A DNA stretch of 64,000 bases, from positions 159,862 to 223,861 of the forward strand of contig NW_003215582.1 of NCBI RefSeq assembly GCF_000006405.1, read 5' to 3'. Position numbers and translations under genes: made by a program. Source of the DNA: Perkinsus marinus ATCC 50983 (taxonomy: Eukaryota; Perkinsozoa; Perkinsida; Perkinsidae). Of this stretch, positions 1 to 11,335 are shown piece after piece (position 1 is the first letter of the stretch; each line of letters begins with the position of its first letter). A model generated the notes under the pieces. That model did not search any database. It was not told the origin of the DNA and was given only the letters and a program-made list of their open reading frames with translations.

Positions 1-1621
1 GATAGCCCCAGTATTGGCTCATTGGTACTACTACTCAGAGAGGGTAATAATGAGCCCATCTGCCCCTTCCGAGTAACTAGTCGAGCACGTTGTCTTGTGC
101 CAGCCCGAGGGTCCCTCTGCACTTCATTCGCCTCCTATCGGTTCCTGGTCGTGAGGGGCATACTCGGTGCTTTGGGCAAGGTACTATTGTCGATGCTGTG
201 CTCAGAGTCGCCTACCACTCCTTTTTCAGATCGTCCTTTTATCTATGGTGGGAGCATACTTGGCTCCACTCGGCTACCTCTTCCACGACCTCATTATGAC
301 CCCTCTCTTCTTATGGGCTATCTCAATGGTTAGTCGTGTTCCTGTCTCTCGCTCGAAGGGAGCTTGCCTCGTCAGGCTCGGCCGGCTCGAACTCTGGCAG
401 CAGTTGCCCCTGAGGGCAGTCTTCTAGGCCCTGGTATGGTCACAGCATCTGTTCTCACCGTGAGACTGGGACTTCGGTGTTTTTGATGATCTTGGATATC
501 TACTCCTTGAGGTACTCCTGTTGACTCTGGTCCTCCTCACGGCCTTGGGCATACTATATCTGCAAGATGGCGAGTCGTGGTTTGTAAGTGTGGGGAGTTG
601 CATGTGGTCGTTGCCAATGTGTTGGTAGATCCGCTTCAACGATGAGTCAAGTGACATTCACGAGTGGCAGAAGCGATCTGATAACTTTGAAGCGGCCTTG
701 ACTTGGGTGTGGATGTCCTGGGCTACCATCGATGTTGCTGTGTGCTACTCCTATGGTCACGTGTACCGTCGGGCTGTGTACGTAGCCCTGGGTCTAGGCT
801 GTGCCCACTTGCCCACTTCCAGGTATCGTAATCTGGCGTTGATGGTTACTGTCATTGCCCTTGGTGTGCCCGTACTGGTCCTGTTGCTTAATGGTAGCTG
901 CTCTTACAACTGCGCCTTCAAGGTAATGACGCCCCTTCTTGTGGTTGTACTGTCTAATCAGTTGGTGTTCAGATCAATTGCAAGGATGAGGACTACTTTG
1001 CATTGAAGGATAGCTGGTTCAACTATTTCCTATTTAGTTATGAAGAAATAGGAGGCACTGAATGGTAGATAGAAATGGCTCTAGCGCTCCCAAAGATACT
1101 GTCCCCGTCACAATGCTGCTTGAACGCTAGGTACAGTTCCGTGCCATCCAATGTATTACCGGTGGGTCTCCGTTGGGGCTTCTTGGCTCTGTTTACGGGT
1201 ATGACTCTATTGCATCATCTTTCCTATAGTATCATTATCCTTGGTCCCTGGGTGCAGAAAGTACTCCCCAGTTGGGGTTGGGGCACTGAGGAAGGTGAGC
1301 CCTTGTGATGGCCCTTAGATGTAATCACAGTACAAAATGTGATTCAGCATCTGCTGGGATGGTCAACGGAGGCGGCCGTTCATTCCAGTTGCCGAAGTTG
1401 CGAGTATTGGGCAAGAAACTTAAAAGGAGGCTGAGGCGTGGTATGGCACAGATCGCTATGAGTAGCTGTGTAGGCTCGTGTCCTCAGGACGTAGTGCTAT
1501 GTCAAGTGGCAAGTCTAAGGTGGAGCGGCGCAACTCTTTAGCGTCTCTGGCCACTGATGCTGACTTTACTGGGATGGACTATGCCGAGGATCGATTTGCT
1601 GACATCCAGCACGTTGCGTGA
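1..1621 (+). CDS. ATP13A: P5B-type P-type ATPase, copy 1, 3' part only
   Basis: This is the C-terminal membrane domain of a P5-type cation/polyamine-transporting ATPase of endo-lysosomal type; the 5' part is outside the window. The first bases encode PSIGSLVLLLREG, which aligns with the ATP13A motif after the hinge region. A 61-nt GT-AG intron is followed by ARGSLCTSFASYRFLVVRG, matching the family REGRAxLxTSF segment. Further exons encode hydrophobic helices near 230-300, 700-790, 830-900 and 1140-1260. A 47-nt intron at 1441-1487 restores frame into the tail SAMSSGKSKVERRNSLASL, ending with TGA at 1621. The exon order parallels the neighbouring complete copy at 2205-8614, so the two are tandem paralogues. 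Intron boundaries other than those named are approximate. Confidence 0.8.
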
Positions 1622-2204
1622 GAAATTGTTATGGGGAGGGGAATGCCGTCACGTTGTCGTTTACACTAAGTTGATCTATATTCGGATTGTTGTGGTACGT
1701 CCTACTACTTTTGTGTACGCTTTAGTGTAGGCGAGTGAGTGATAAGAATCATTCACGCTAGTTCGGCTTATCCTTGATGGAACTCGAGACGATTCCCCAT
1801 TTGAGTTGTCACAGTTTGATCCGGTAGCATACTCATAGATGGTTGGTGAAGGCGCCTTTGCGGTTTGCTATGAACTATGCAGGCCGAGTGGTCTGCCTCA
1901 GGTTTGAAGATGAAACGGTTACGCCGCCTTCGTCGAACGGTGCTGCTGCTGCTGGACCCGTCCTTTTTGGTCGTCAAAATGAGCCTGAACGCATTTAAAT
2001 TTAAAATATTTCACCTACGACGTATATCCTCATCGGACATGCTCTTTTAATTATATCTGCCTCTGGCTCGACGTGACTGTACTACTCCCGGAAGTAGCCA
2101 GTTTTTGAAGTATCTTGTATTCGGCTTGTGTTCTTCTCATGTTGGTCGGGAATGTGATCATAATGTGATGCTTTGGTTCGCTTTCCAGCAACGTCATCAT
2201 CACA
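1622..2204. other. Intergenic spacer between the two P5B ATPases
   Basis: No frame here shows conserved protein sequence. It should hold the 3' flank of copy 1 and the promoter of copy 2. A possible 5'UTR splice acceptor (ctttccag) lies just before the ATG at 2205. Confidence 0.4.
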
Positions 2205-5200
2205 ATGAGCGATCAAGAAGTCGGCAATGTCCCGCTTTACTCGACGTTTTATCTATGTAACTATGCCGTCTTTGTTATTATCATCTTTTTGCACGGATGT
2301 AAGCGGTTCTTGAACAGGAGGGCTACACCACACGATGGTAAGCGTGAGTGGCTTTTGTGATTAGCTTAGTGCAGGGCGCTAGTCACAGGTCACACAGGAG
2401 TTCTAGAGTCGGAAAGCCTCACTGAACTCGGTTATAGACGCACTATACTGGGGACCGCCCTCCAAGTAGTGGCTATAGCCTGGATGGTGTGGATGGAGGT
2501 GGGCATGCTCATGCTAGCGATTGGCAAGTAAGTTGTCCACTGCTCATATGGTGCGGTGTACTGCACAACTGTTATTAGTTACTATGGATTCTGGCCCTTT
2601 GGCAATGTTGGGTTCACTCCAAGCTGGGATAGTTATACGGCGGGCTTCCTCATAGCTTGGGTACGCTCATTGGGTTTGCTTATAGGGGTCTGTTGCTCGC
2701 TCGTTCGATCAATTCTCGTCATTTTTGATGTTATCGTTCATGAAGTGAATCATGATTAGTTCATGGCAACAGAGAGGTGTGGTCCGCTCTGTCCGTTTGC
2801 CTCATAGTTGTGGATACTTACCGTCTCAGGTTGTAAGCACGTTCCTGCTTATGATGTCGATAAGATATTCCAAAGCTCTGAGATTGTTATATCTGGAGCC
2901 CTGTCAACTGCGATTCGCAGAGTAAGGCTGACTTTGTCACAACATCTCTCCTTATCCGATGATGATGTTTTTCAGTTATGTCATGATGCGCTCGCACAGC
3001 GTAGATGACAGTGGCATTGTGAGCGATCATGCTGAGCTGTGCGGGGTCAAGGTGGTCCTGGTTGGCACTTGTAGTTGCACAGTATGCCTTGTGTGTTTCA
3101 GTCTACAGCGGGGAGTAGCGTCCGTTGGGTGGTATACCAACTTTCGAGATATACTTGGGTGGAGGAGGCAGCTGTATTCACGTCGATATCCATCTTCAAC
3201 CCGGAAGGCCCCACTGCTCGTGAGGTAGTGAGCTGTCCCCGATGTGATGATGCTGGGCTACTGTTATGATGTTTTAGATCTTCGCTGTAAAAGCCGGCAG
3301 GACTGCGAGTGAGGCCGATGGCTTCCTCACAGTCGATGGCAAGAACGAAATTGACGTGCCGGTCCCTCCCTTTTTAACAGCTCTCGTGAGATCAATTGCG
3401 AAGTGCCCATTTCGGTGACTCTTTTGGCTTCAGGGTAGGGAGCTGTTCAACTATTTCTACGTGTATCAATTGGCCGCCGCATGGCTGCCGATATTTTGGG
3501 AGTACATCACCTATGGCATAGTCCTGCTCATACTCTCCTTGGCGAGCGCAATCGCTAAGGTGGCCGCTCCCGGTTGCTCCGGTAGGCTTTGATGATGAAG
3601 TTCAGGTGTTCACGGAGCGGCGCCAGAGGTTTGAGCTGAGAGATATGGCCAGGGTGACTGGAAATGTGTGGGTGAAAAGAGATGATGAATGGCAGAGGCT
3701 CACCAGCGACCTACTCGTACAGGGGGTAATTGGAGGGTTTGGTGATGCTGTTGCTGATGGTGTTGTCAGGATTTGATTGCTCTTATGGACGAGGACGCGG
3801 ACGACTCTGATTATGAAGTCGGGCTACTGTCGGTTGATGCCATGATTATCAGTGGCAACGCAGTGTGTGATGAGAGCTTGCTCACTGGAGAGACTATGCC
3901 CATTCAGAAGTTTGAGGTGGGCTTATCGTGGATAGTCTAAAACCAAACTAAACTATGAACGGAAATTCGTAATGTGGTGTGGTTTTCCGTATGGATATCA
4001 ACCGAGCGAGCCCATTTAGAGGGCATACCATATTTATATCTCTCTTTATATAGTCATTACTATGAATCACTGATATCAGGATAACCCTTTCATATCTATG
4101 GTTCTATTATATTTGCTATGTTACCCATTATTTATATATTATATAGTAAATAATGTAGTAGTAAAATGTTCAGTATGTGAGATATCGAATAATAGTAAAT
4201 AATATTTACTATTGACCGATATCTCACAGTGAACACAGAATATCAGGTGCCTTCTATTGAGGATGAGCCGGAAGTTATGGACATTCCTCGAGATCCAAGA
4301 ACAGAGAATAAGAAACATTATGTATTTGCTGGGACCAAGCTGTTGTCGGCCTCGGGAGCATCCAAAATCGATCTCCCTGAATCCTCGACCGGGAAGGGTG
4401 AGTATCGTACTACCCGTAAATGTATATACTCGATTGCGAACAGTGGGGATGGTTCCGGGCGTGAGTCAGGTCCTTCTGCGTTGACTTGCTAGGTTGCCTG
4501 CTGATCGTCACCCATAGAGCATCTGATAGCCTACGTGGTCGACTGCTCCGAACGTTGCTGTTCGGTGCACCAGTGTCCGCCACGTGGATTAGAGAGATCT
4601 GGACGGTTCTCATCATACTCTTCGTTTTGGGCATAATTGACTTCATAATATTGAACGCCAAATATGACTTCAATCTGGGCAGCATACTGAATGCGTGCAC
4701 GGCTGTCATCGGGATGATCAGTCCGTTGCTGTCGATAGCCGTAAGCCTTTGGGATCAAATCTTCTATGAGCATTCTATGTTGAATTATTGAGATACTCGG
4801 GGGGCAACTCGCATCTGCGGCAAGACTGAGAGCTGGGAATGCGAAGAAAAAGAGGATACCGTTGTTGTGGCGGTGTCGTTCGAGGAGGATCGGTGAGTTT
4901 GAATTCAAATGCCTGGTCTATGCGCCTCGAAAATTGCTGCATTGCTCTTGTCTCCGACTGTGGAGTTTTTCTGTGAGTGAGAGGAGAGTCGTGGTTTTTA
5001 TGGAAGTAGATCGGGATGACGTTTCACTATGTGGTAGAGGCTCCAGCTAGGGAGGGTATTTACTATGTGTTCAGAGACTGAGGAAGCGTTCAAGTCTTGT
5101 GATGACGAGGAAGAGGGTGACATCGGCGGCAATTTGCGCGTCCATTGTCGGGATGTGGCGAGACTTACACTCACTGGTAAGAGCCCATCGTACATCTCGC

Positions 5201-8200
5201 GGTGATTGCCGCGATTAATTTTAGGGCGCGTGACGCAGATGTGCTTCGATAAAACGGGTACTCTCACCAAAACAGGCTTGGACTTCCTCGGGATTGTTAA
5301 CTTTGAGGAGGCGGAGTAAGATGAGGTTATGATGCACTCTGCGAAAAATTCATTTCTTCGTCTCAGGTCGTTGGTACTGCCGCACATGGTGTACTTTGGT
5401 CGTCGCAACCAAGAGGGGCACATTGATGGCTCGATGGCTGTTGGTTTAGCGCTCACTCAAACGGTTAGCGTTCTCCCTGAAAACGAGCTCATCGGGAGCC
5501 AGGTAGATTTCCTCGAGTGCCACAGTGGTGTTGTATGGTTTATGAATAGGTTGAGCTCCGTATGGTTGAAGCTGCTAAGGTACTGGGTTGGGAGTATGAT
5601 GCAGACTTGAAGACTGCTCGTGAGCCCAATGGTGAGGTTATTGTCCTACGGTCGCTCTTGTATGACATAGTTTAGGTGGTCGTCGTTGGAGAGTTGATAA
5701 GCAGCATACCTTCGACCATCACAGTATGACGATGAGCGTTGTGGTCACTGATCAGGGCAGTGGGGAATCATACGTATTCTGCAAGGGCTCTCACGAGGCA
5801 ATCCTGGATAGGTAAGGTCATCTGAATGTGATGGCGTGATGTACCGTACACAGATGCGGATCTATCGGGGAAGCTCTGAGGAGCAAGGCGATGTTGACAG
5901 CGGAGAAGTATGCCTCCCAGGGTTGTTATGTATTGGGCATTGCAACTAGGCGTGTGTCTGGAAACGAGGGTAGTGGGCTTGTCTGTACTTGATTGGATAG
6001 AAGTGCTGTTCGTAGGGTTGACACTATCACGACATGAACTGGAGGATGATCTAGAGCTACTGGGGCTGTTGTTATTCCGCAATGAAGTGAAGCCAGACTC
6101 GGCCCGGTACATCGACGTACTAAAGACGGGTGGGGTGGACAACGTTATGATCACCGGTGACTCGGTCTATAACGGTGCGGCGGTGGCACGGAAAGTCGGG
6201 ATCATCCCCCATGGCTATCGGTAAGACTTGGTCCTAGTTGAGGTGTCGTTGGTATGTCTATTACTCTTCATTGAAGCATTCATCAGTTTGGTAGTGATCA
6301 GGAAAATCCATTAGTATCGCTAGTCGAGTGAATTGTATCAACAGTAGTGTGAGTATACTTGGTTGATAGTCTTCGGGGCTTGTGGTATTAGAGGAGTATA
6401 ATAGAATTCCTAATGTAATCTTGTAACACTACAAGAACCGAAGACCTAATTTAGGAGTGTATTAGGTCGATGCATTCTTCGCCATTAGGTCGAGATTTTT
6501 TTACGCTGTTTACGGAATAATTCCTTGCTTTAGGGTTGTCATTGGTGATGTCGTATCATCACGAGAGGTCCGATGGGCGGATCTGGAAACGCAGGAGGAA
6601 GTGGATGAGGAGAGCTTCTTCGGCAAGGGCAGTGCTGATGAGGGGCGGCCCACTAGCCTCTGTGTCACGGGAGCATGCTTCTCGGAGTTGGCACGGGAGA
6701 ATCGCCTCGTTTCGTTTATCGGTTGCCGAGGCACTTGTGATAATAGTCGCTTACGACCAGGGGTGAGGAGGTGAGCAGCAAGCACTGTGGTGTGCTGGTG
6801 TGTTATTGCTATTTCTTCAGACCTGGCCTGGTGGACTGTAGTTGTGCCCGTATACGGGTATTTGGTCGTATGACACCTCATCAAAAGGTGTCGGTTATTA
6901 CAGCGTATTCCCGTCCACCTCTGAATCTAATAACTGGTATGTGTGGTGATGGTGGTAATGATAGTGGAGCCCTCAGGGCCGCAGCTGCCGGTAATAATAA
7001 CCTCACCATGGTCAGCCGTATAAAGCATGTAGGTCTGGCCCTGAGTGGTAGAGTCGAGGCGAGTGTAGCTGCACCATTCAGTACGGATAGCCCCAGTATT
7101 GGCTCATTAGTACTACTACTCAGAGAGGGTAATAATGAGGCCATCTGCTCCGCGTGATAGCTCATGGTCTCTTGTCAGCTCGTGCTTCTATGTGTACATC
7201 ATTTGCATCGTATCGATTCCTGGTAGTTCGAGGTGTAATTGGGTCGATCGGCAAGGTTGGTGGCAGTCCCAGTGATATAATCCCACCAGTAGTTGGTTGT
7301 CATATTCAGATGATCCTTATGCTCTATGCCGGGGCTTACCTCACCCCTTTCGGTTTTATCTATCAAGACTTGGTCATGAACCCCTTGTTGCTTTGGGCAC
7401 TTTCCATGGTGAGCTCATAGAATAGTCAATGATAGAATTGTTGAGCCCCGGTTGTCAGTCGAAGCCGTCCAAAACCCTGGCCCGAGTGCCTCCTGAAGGA
7501 AGCCTACTTGGCCCTATGATGGTCATGTCTGCATCGTTGACGGTAAGTGGTGGTGCCGACCACCATGGTGGAATTCACCGACGTCTCTTCTGTGTGATTC
7601 AGATAATGATTGGTGTGATATTCCTATTAGCAGCTTTCTTCATCCTCTTTAGTAACGATGGAGAGGAGTGGTTTGTAAGACGGGCGCGCCCTCATTGTTC
7701 ACTGGGGAGACACTCTCTGATTTAGGCACGATTCGATGGCTCTAATAGTGAGGTCCGGGAGTGGCAGAAGCGATCGGACAACTTTGAGGCGGCTCTGACG
7801 TGGTTGTGGCTCTCGTGGATTACATTCGATACCGCAGTTTGCTATTCTTATGGAGATGTTCATCGAAGGCCGGTGTAAGTCCCATGCGGGAGGTATCGGG
7901 TTCAAACCCTGGAAGCGACATTTAGCATAGTAATTGTCATTATATTGGTCAGGTACCGTAATTTGACTCTAGTGTTTGTTGTACTCCTTACTGGTACGCC
8001 ACTCCTTGTACTTCTCCTGGCTTCGAGCAGTCAGTTCAGTTGTGCTTTCAAGGTAGCAGAAATCCCCCTCCCTCTCCTCCCAGTTTGTGTGCAGGTCAAT
8101 TGCAGTTTGTCTGATTTCCAGGCGGTGCAATACAGTTGGATCAACTGGTTTTTGTTCCCGTACGAAGAAGTCGGAGGTGACGTCTGGTGAGTTTTCATCG

Positions 8201-8614
8201 CGAGCTGTTTTGAGTGGTATTGTAAGCTTAGGTACGGTGAAGTCCCTGGCAATGTGATGCCAGTGTGGCTGAGATGGACCTATTTCGGCCTTTTCTCGGG
8301 GATGACAATTGCCCATCATCTCTCGTATAAACTCATCTGTCTCGGATCGGTCGTAAGACGGACCCTTCCGGGTATGGGTTGGGGTGCGCGTGAGGGTAAG
8401 GCGGGTGGGCCTAGATCTTCAGTAGGAGGATTGGAATAACAGCCAGCAGTCTGAGTTTAATATGACACTAATTAGAGGGTCGGAGTAGTTCTATGCTATG
8501 TGTAATTTCCTATTACCAGGGGAGTTAGTGGCTACTCGGAACGATGCTGGCAAGTTGCCGTGGGAGAGGATGGATAAGGGCTCCTTGGGGACACCTCTCC
8601 TCACTTCGTCGTAG
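2205..8614 (+). CDS. ATP13A: P5B-type P-type ATPase (ATP13A family), copy 2, complete
   Basis: A multi-exon P-type ATPase predicted to pump polyamines or cations across an endosomal/lysosomal-type membrane, as P5B enzymes do. Visible in order: N-terminal hydrophobic hairpins from the ATG at 2205; the actuator motif SLLTGETMPI near 3875-3905; TM4 near 4690-4740; the phosphorylation loop CFDKTGTLT, with the acceptor Asp codon at 5248; the nucleotide-binding motif CKGSHEAI near 5779; MITGDS near 6148; the hinge GDGGND near 6945-6963; and the C-terminal helices up to 8330. The sequence around the phosphorylation site (CFDKTGTLT-x2-GLD) is of P5B type. The final intron (donor after WGAREG, acceptor at 8519) is phase-consistent and leads to a tail ending TCGTAG at 8614. 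Where P5B enzymes have PPALP in TM4, this reads SPLLS. Two introns are unusually long: 3917-4246, which holds a hairpin, and about 6223-6533. Start chosen as the first in-frame ATG before a hydrophobic N-terminus. Confidence 0.85.
4176..4228. repeat. Two-tier perfect hairpin inside a long ATPase intron
   Basis: An outer 12-bp inverted repeat (TGTGAGATATCG at 4176-4187, its complement at 4217-4228) encloses an inner 11-bp inverted repeat (AATAGTAAATA at 4191-4201, its complement at 4203-4213) with a single-base centre. The host intron (3917-4246) is 330 nt, against about 45 nt for most introns here, and is AT-rich. This suggests an inserted hairpin element such as a MITE remnant, but no target-site duplication was identified. 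Confidence 0.75.
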
Positions 8615-9315
8615 TCGTTACGTACCTCTGTGCTCGGTGCGGTCTCGAGCTGTAGCGTATGCGTGAACTGATCGCCCTCTGACTCTTCGAAGGGGAAGTT
8701 CGCTCTGCCACGGTAGTCCTCTGTGCTATTTTAATGCTATTTAAGATCGTTTAGCTGTTACTGTGGGGAATTATACTGCACATGGTCTGCACTGTTGGTG
8801 TTGAAGTGTGTTTACCTAATCTGGTAGCGGCTATCGGCAGGGCTCGATTTCAGCCCAGTGTTTAACACTGACAATTTAATGTCCATTTCAGTATCACCGG
8901 GGTTTGTTCGTCCCTATTCTCGGAGAACAATCTTCAACAGGAGAGGACATAACCATTGCATTGATTGGGGAAGGTCGACTCGGAGTTTGCTGGGCTCATC
9001 AGGTGAGGGACTTTTGATTAAAGTCGGGCGCTACTATCGAGGTCTTTCAGGTTAGGATTGCAGACACGCAGGTCGCCTTGATGTGCTGTTTTCATATGCT
9101 TCCGTTGTGATCATTATTCACTTTTTACTTGTTCTTGTCGGCATCGGTAACTCTGGTTTAAGTGGAGAGTAAGCCTTAGGCGCTTTAACTTCCTATCTCG
9201 CTCATCTCGTGTTGCCTTGGCCACTCTAACTTATCATCATGGCCACCTCCTGTTGCGTTTACTATGCTTGTTGGGTCGTGATTGTGATAGGGTCAGAGGA
9301 TTGCCGGTATCGTCA
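8615..9315. other. Intergenic region between ATPase copy 2 and RPC6
   Basis: No conserved coding sequence is visible. It should hold the terminator of the ATPase and the promoter of RPC6. A leader with splice-like signals could exist near 9000-9300, but nothing supports one firmly. Confidence 0.35.
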
Positions 9316-10568
9316 ATGGCTCGTGCTGCTGATGTCGAGGAGCTCCTACAGCTGCTAACTGATAGTCCGGATGGTTTTACTAACGAAGATCTGGAAAAGA
9401 GTGGATGGGACAAGCAAAAGCTTCTGCAGTGTTTGAATCCTCTATTGCAGGTGTGGTGAGGGTTTACTGACCCGTGTTGGAGATGGGCTGTTGTCTTAGG
9501 CGGGTCGTGTTGATATCTCCAAGACGTCTGCTGGGAAGCTGCTCTATACGGCAGTGCCCGCGGAGATTGCACAGAAACTCAGGGGCTTGGACCAGACATT
9601 CCGGATGATATATAAGCTCATCAAAATGGCAGGGACTCAAGGGATATGGAATAAGTAATAAGATGAGTCGTCGTGTATTATTCACTCACTGTGGTGGTAT
9701 GCTTTAGGGACCTTGCCACTCGTGCTAATATGGAACATAGGATAGCTTCAGGCAGTGTGACGAAGATATGTTCACAATTAGAGGCACGGCGGTTGATCAA
9801 GAAGGTCACTTCGGTTCAACATAAATCTCGAAAGGTACGGCAATGGGGGATGGTCACACGTGCTAGGCGCTATGTTCGATATGCGGTCATAGGCGTGCTG
9901 GCCATCATCGGTTGATATAAGAAGGTCGTTCAGGTGTGGATGTTGTACGAGTTGGAACCTAGCAAGGAGGTCAGCGGTGGTAACTGGTATCGAGATGGTC
10001 GTTTGGATACGGACTTGATAGAGCGACTCCGGCAGTGTTGCCTGGATTACATCACCAACCAGAATCGGTGAGAATAGCGTCCGTTGGTCTCGGGGGAGTT
10101 ACCATTTCCTGCCTCAGGGCTGTGACTTGTGAAGATGTTCATCGATATGTTGTATCACAAGGAGTCTCACACATCACACACAGTGTCGAGGAGATTGGTG
10201 ATGTGTTGCGCAGTCTGGAGCTCGATAGAGTAATCATGGTAGTCCCCTCTACGGCGGGCGAGTCCATTGCTAAGTAAGGCCCTTCACGGTAGTTGCTGTC
10301 TCAATCACTTGTGGATGGTTTCAGGCAATGTTACGTGTCCCGACCAGCCAATTTGGGTTTGGACTATATAACACGTATAGTAGATGTCCCCTGTATCGCT
10401 TGTCCTGTATCTTCCGAGTGCGTAGTTGGAGGCCGAGTGAATCCCGAAGAGTGCCTCTACCTCTCGAAGTGGCTCAATCTCAGCGGCCAGAGTAGTGAGA
10501 CTACGGATATAGAGGGAGGTCCGAGCTCATCAGCCAATGAGAGTGGAGGCTCGAAAGGTACCATATGA
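9316..10568 (+). CDS. RPC6: RNA polymerase III subunit RPC6 (C34)
   Basis: This subunit of the Pol III initiation subcomplex opens promoters and contacts TFIIIB. The N-terminal winged helix runs from MARAADVEELLQLL to LLYTAVPAEIAQKL. Next come GTQGIWNKDLATRANM and KICSQLEARRLIKKVTSV, matching the second winged helix (human: GNKGIWSRDI, LESKKLIKAVKSV). VWMLYELEPSKEVSGGNWY matches VYMLYNLQPDRSVTGGAWY. The C-terminus CIACPVSSECVVGGRVNPEEC aligns with the human cysteine-rich end, so the four cysteines of its Fe-S site are present, and LYLSKWLNL matches IYMTEWLEF. Human RPC6 ends there, but this protein continues about 30 residues in a Ser/Gly-rich tail before the stop at 10568. About six short introns are inferred, with boundaries approximate. 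Start chosen at the ATG before the first winged helix. Confidence 0.88.
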
Positions 10569-10678
10569 TATACTGCTATCAACGTCGTTTCTACTGTCAT
10601 GCTCTTCTGTTGGGTTTGTGACTGGCTTCGGTGGTAGCGAAGATACACTGGATCGTACAAGCTTTTCTTTGCCGGGAG

Positions 10679-11240
10679 GATGGTATTCTCTAGTAGCTGT
10701 GCTTTGTATTCCAAAGACGTATTCGTGGCGAAGTGTCTCCGCCGTTACTGGTCGGAACGACGGGCGCACGAACAGAGGAGTCCGGGAGCCTGTTGGCCGA
10801 GATTGTCGTGAGTGTATTGTTTGTGGTGTCTCATCGGTTGGACTATTGTCAACTCTCTGTCAGGCATTGAGGTACGTGGGGGAGGATCCCTCTCCCATTA
10901 TTCCTTCTCCTGGAGGAGTACTCCGGTGAACCATGAGAGGGTGGTGAGGGCCGAGGCTGAGGTGCTTCCGGACGTAACTGCAAAGACCACTTGCGAGCTG
11001 ACGGAGTGGAAGCTGCTGGAAGAGCCTTATGCGGAGATGATAGAGGAAACTGCCAAGGCGGGATCTAGAGTCATCTCGGGGATCGATGGCCTTTTTACGA
11101 TGTGGCAGGCCAAGTTGGAAGGTCGCAAGAAGAGGGAGCGGGGACAGAGGCTGTGTAAGTACATCCGGATGGGGGGCATAGTGTTTGGGGAGGTTGAGCA
11201 AATCGGAGAGAATATGAGTTTTTCGCGAGAGAAAGACTAG
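10679..11240 (+). CDS. Hypothetical protein, charged helical C-terminus
   Basis: Unrecognised. The best-supported part is the open frame from about 10920 to 11240. It encodes a Glu/Lys-rich, probably helical segment (HERVVRAEAEVLPDV, then EPYAEMIEETAKAGSRV and LEGRKKRERGQRLC). A candidate upstream exon begins at an ATG at 10679 and contains several Cys residues, but I could not find a phase-consistent splice joining the two. The gene lies between RPC6 and the TBC1D23-like gene on the same strand. Boundaries and even the existence of one continuous gene are uncertain. Confidence 0.3.
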
Positions 11241-11335
11241 AACGAGATGAATTGGCATGAGCATTTTACTGAAGGTGTTGAGTTCTCTCTATATAGTGAG
11301 CTCATGCACGGATGTCCGTTTTTGCAGTGCTTTGA

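Noticed and set aside
7876-7953. tRNA-like B box (GGGTTCAAACCC) in an ATPase intron
   Set aside because: No matching acceptor or D arm; the intron is fully explained by splicing between paralogous exons.
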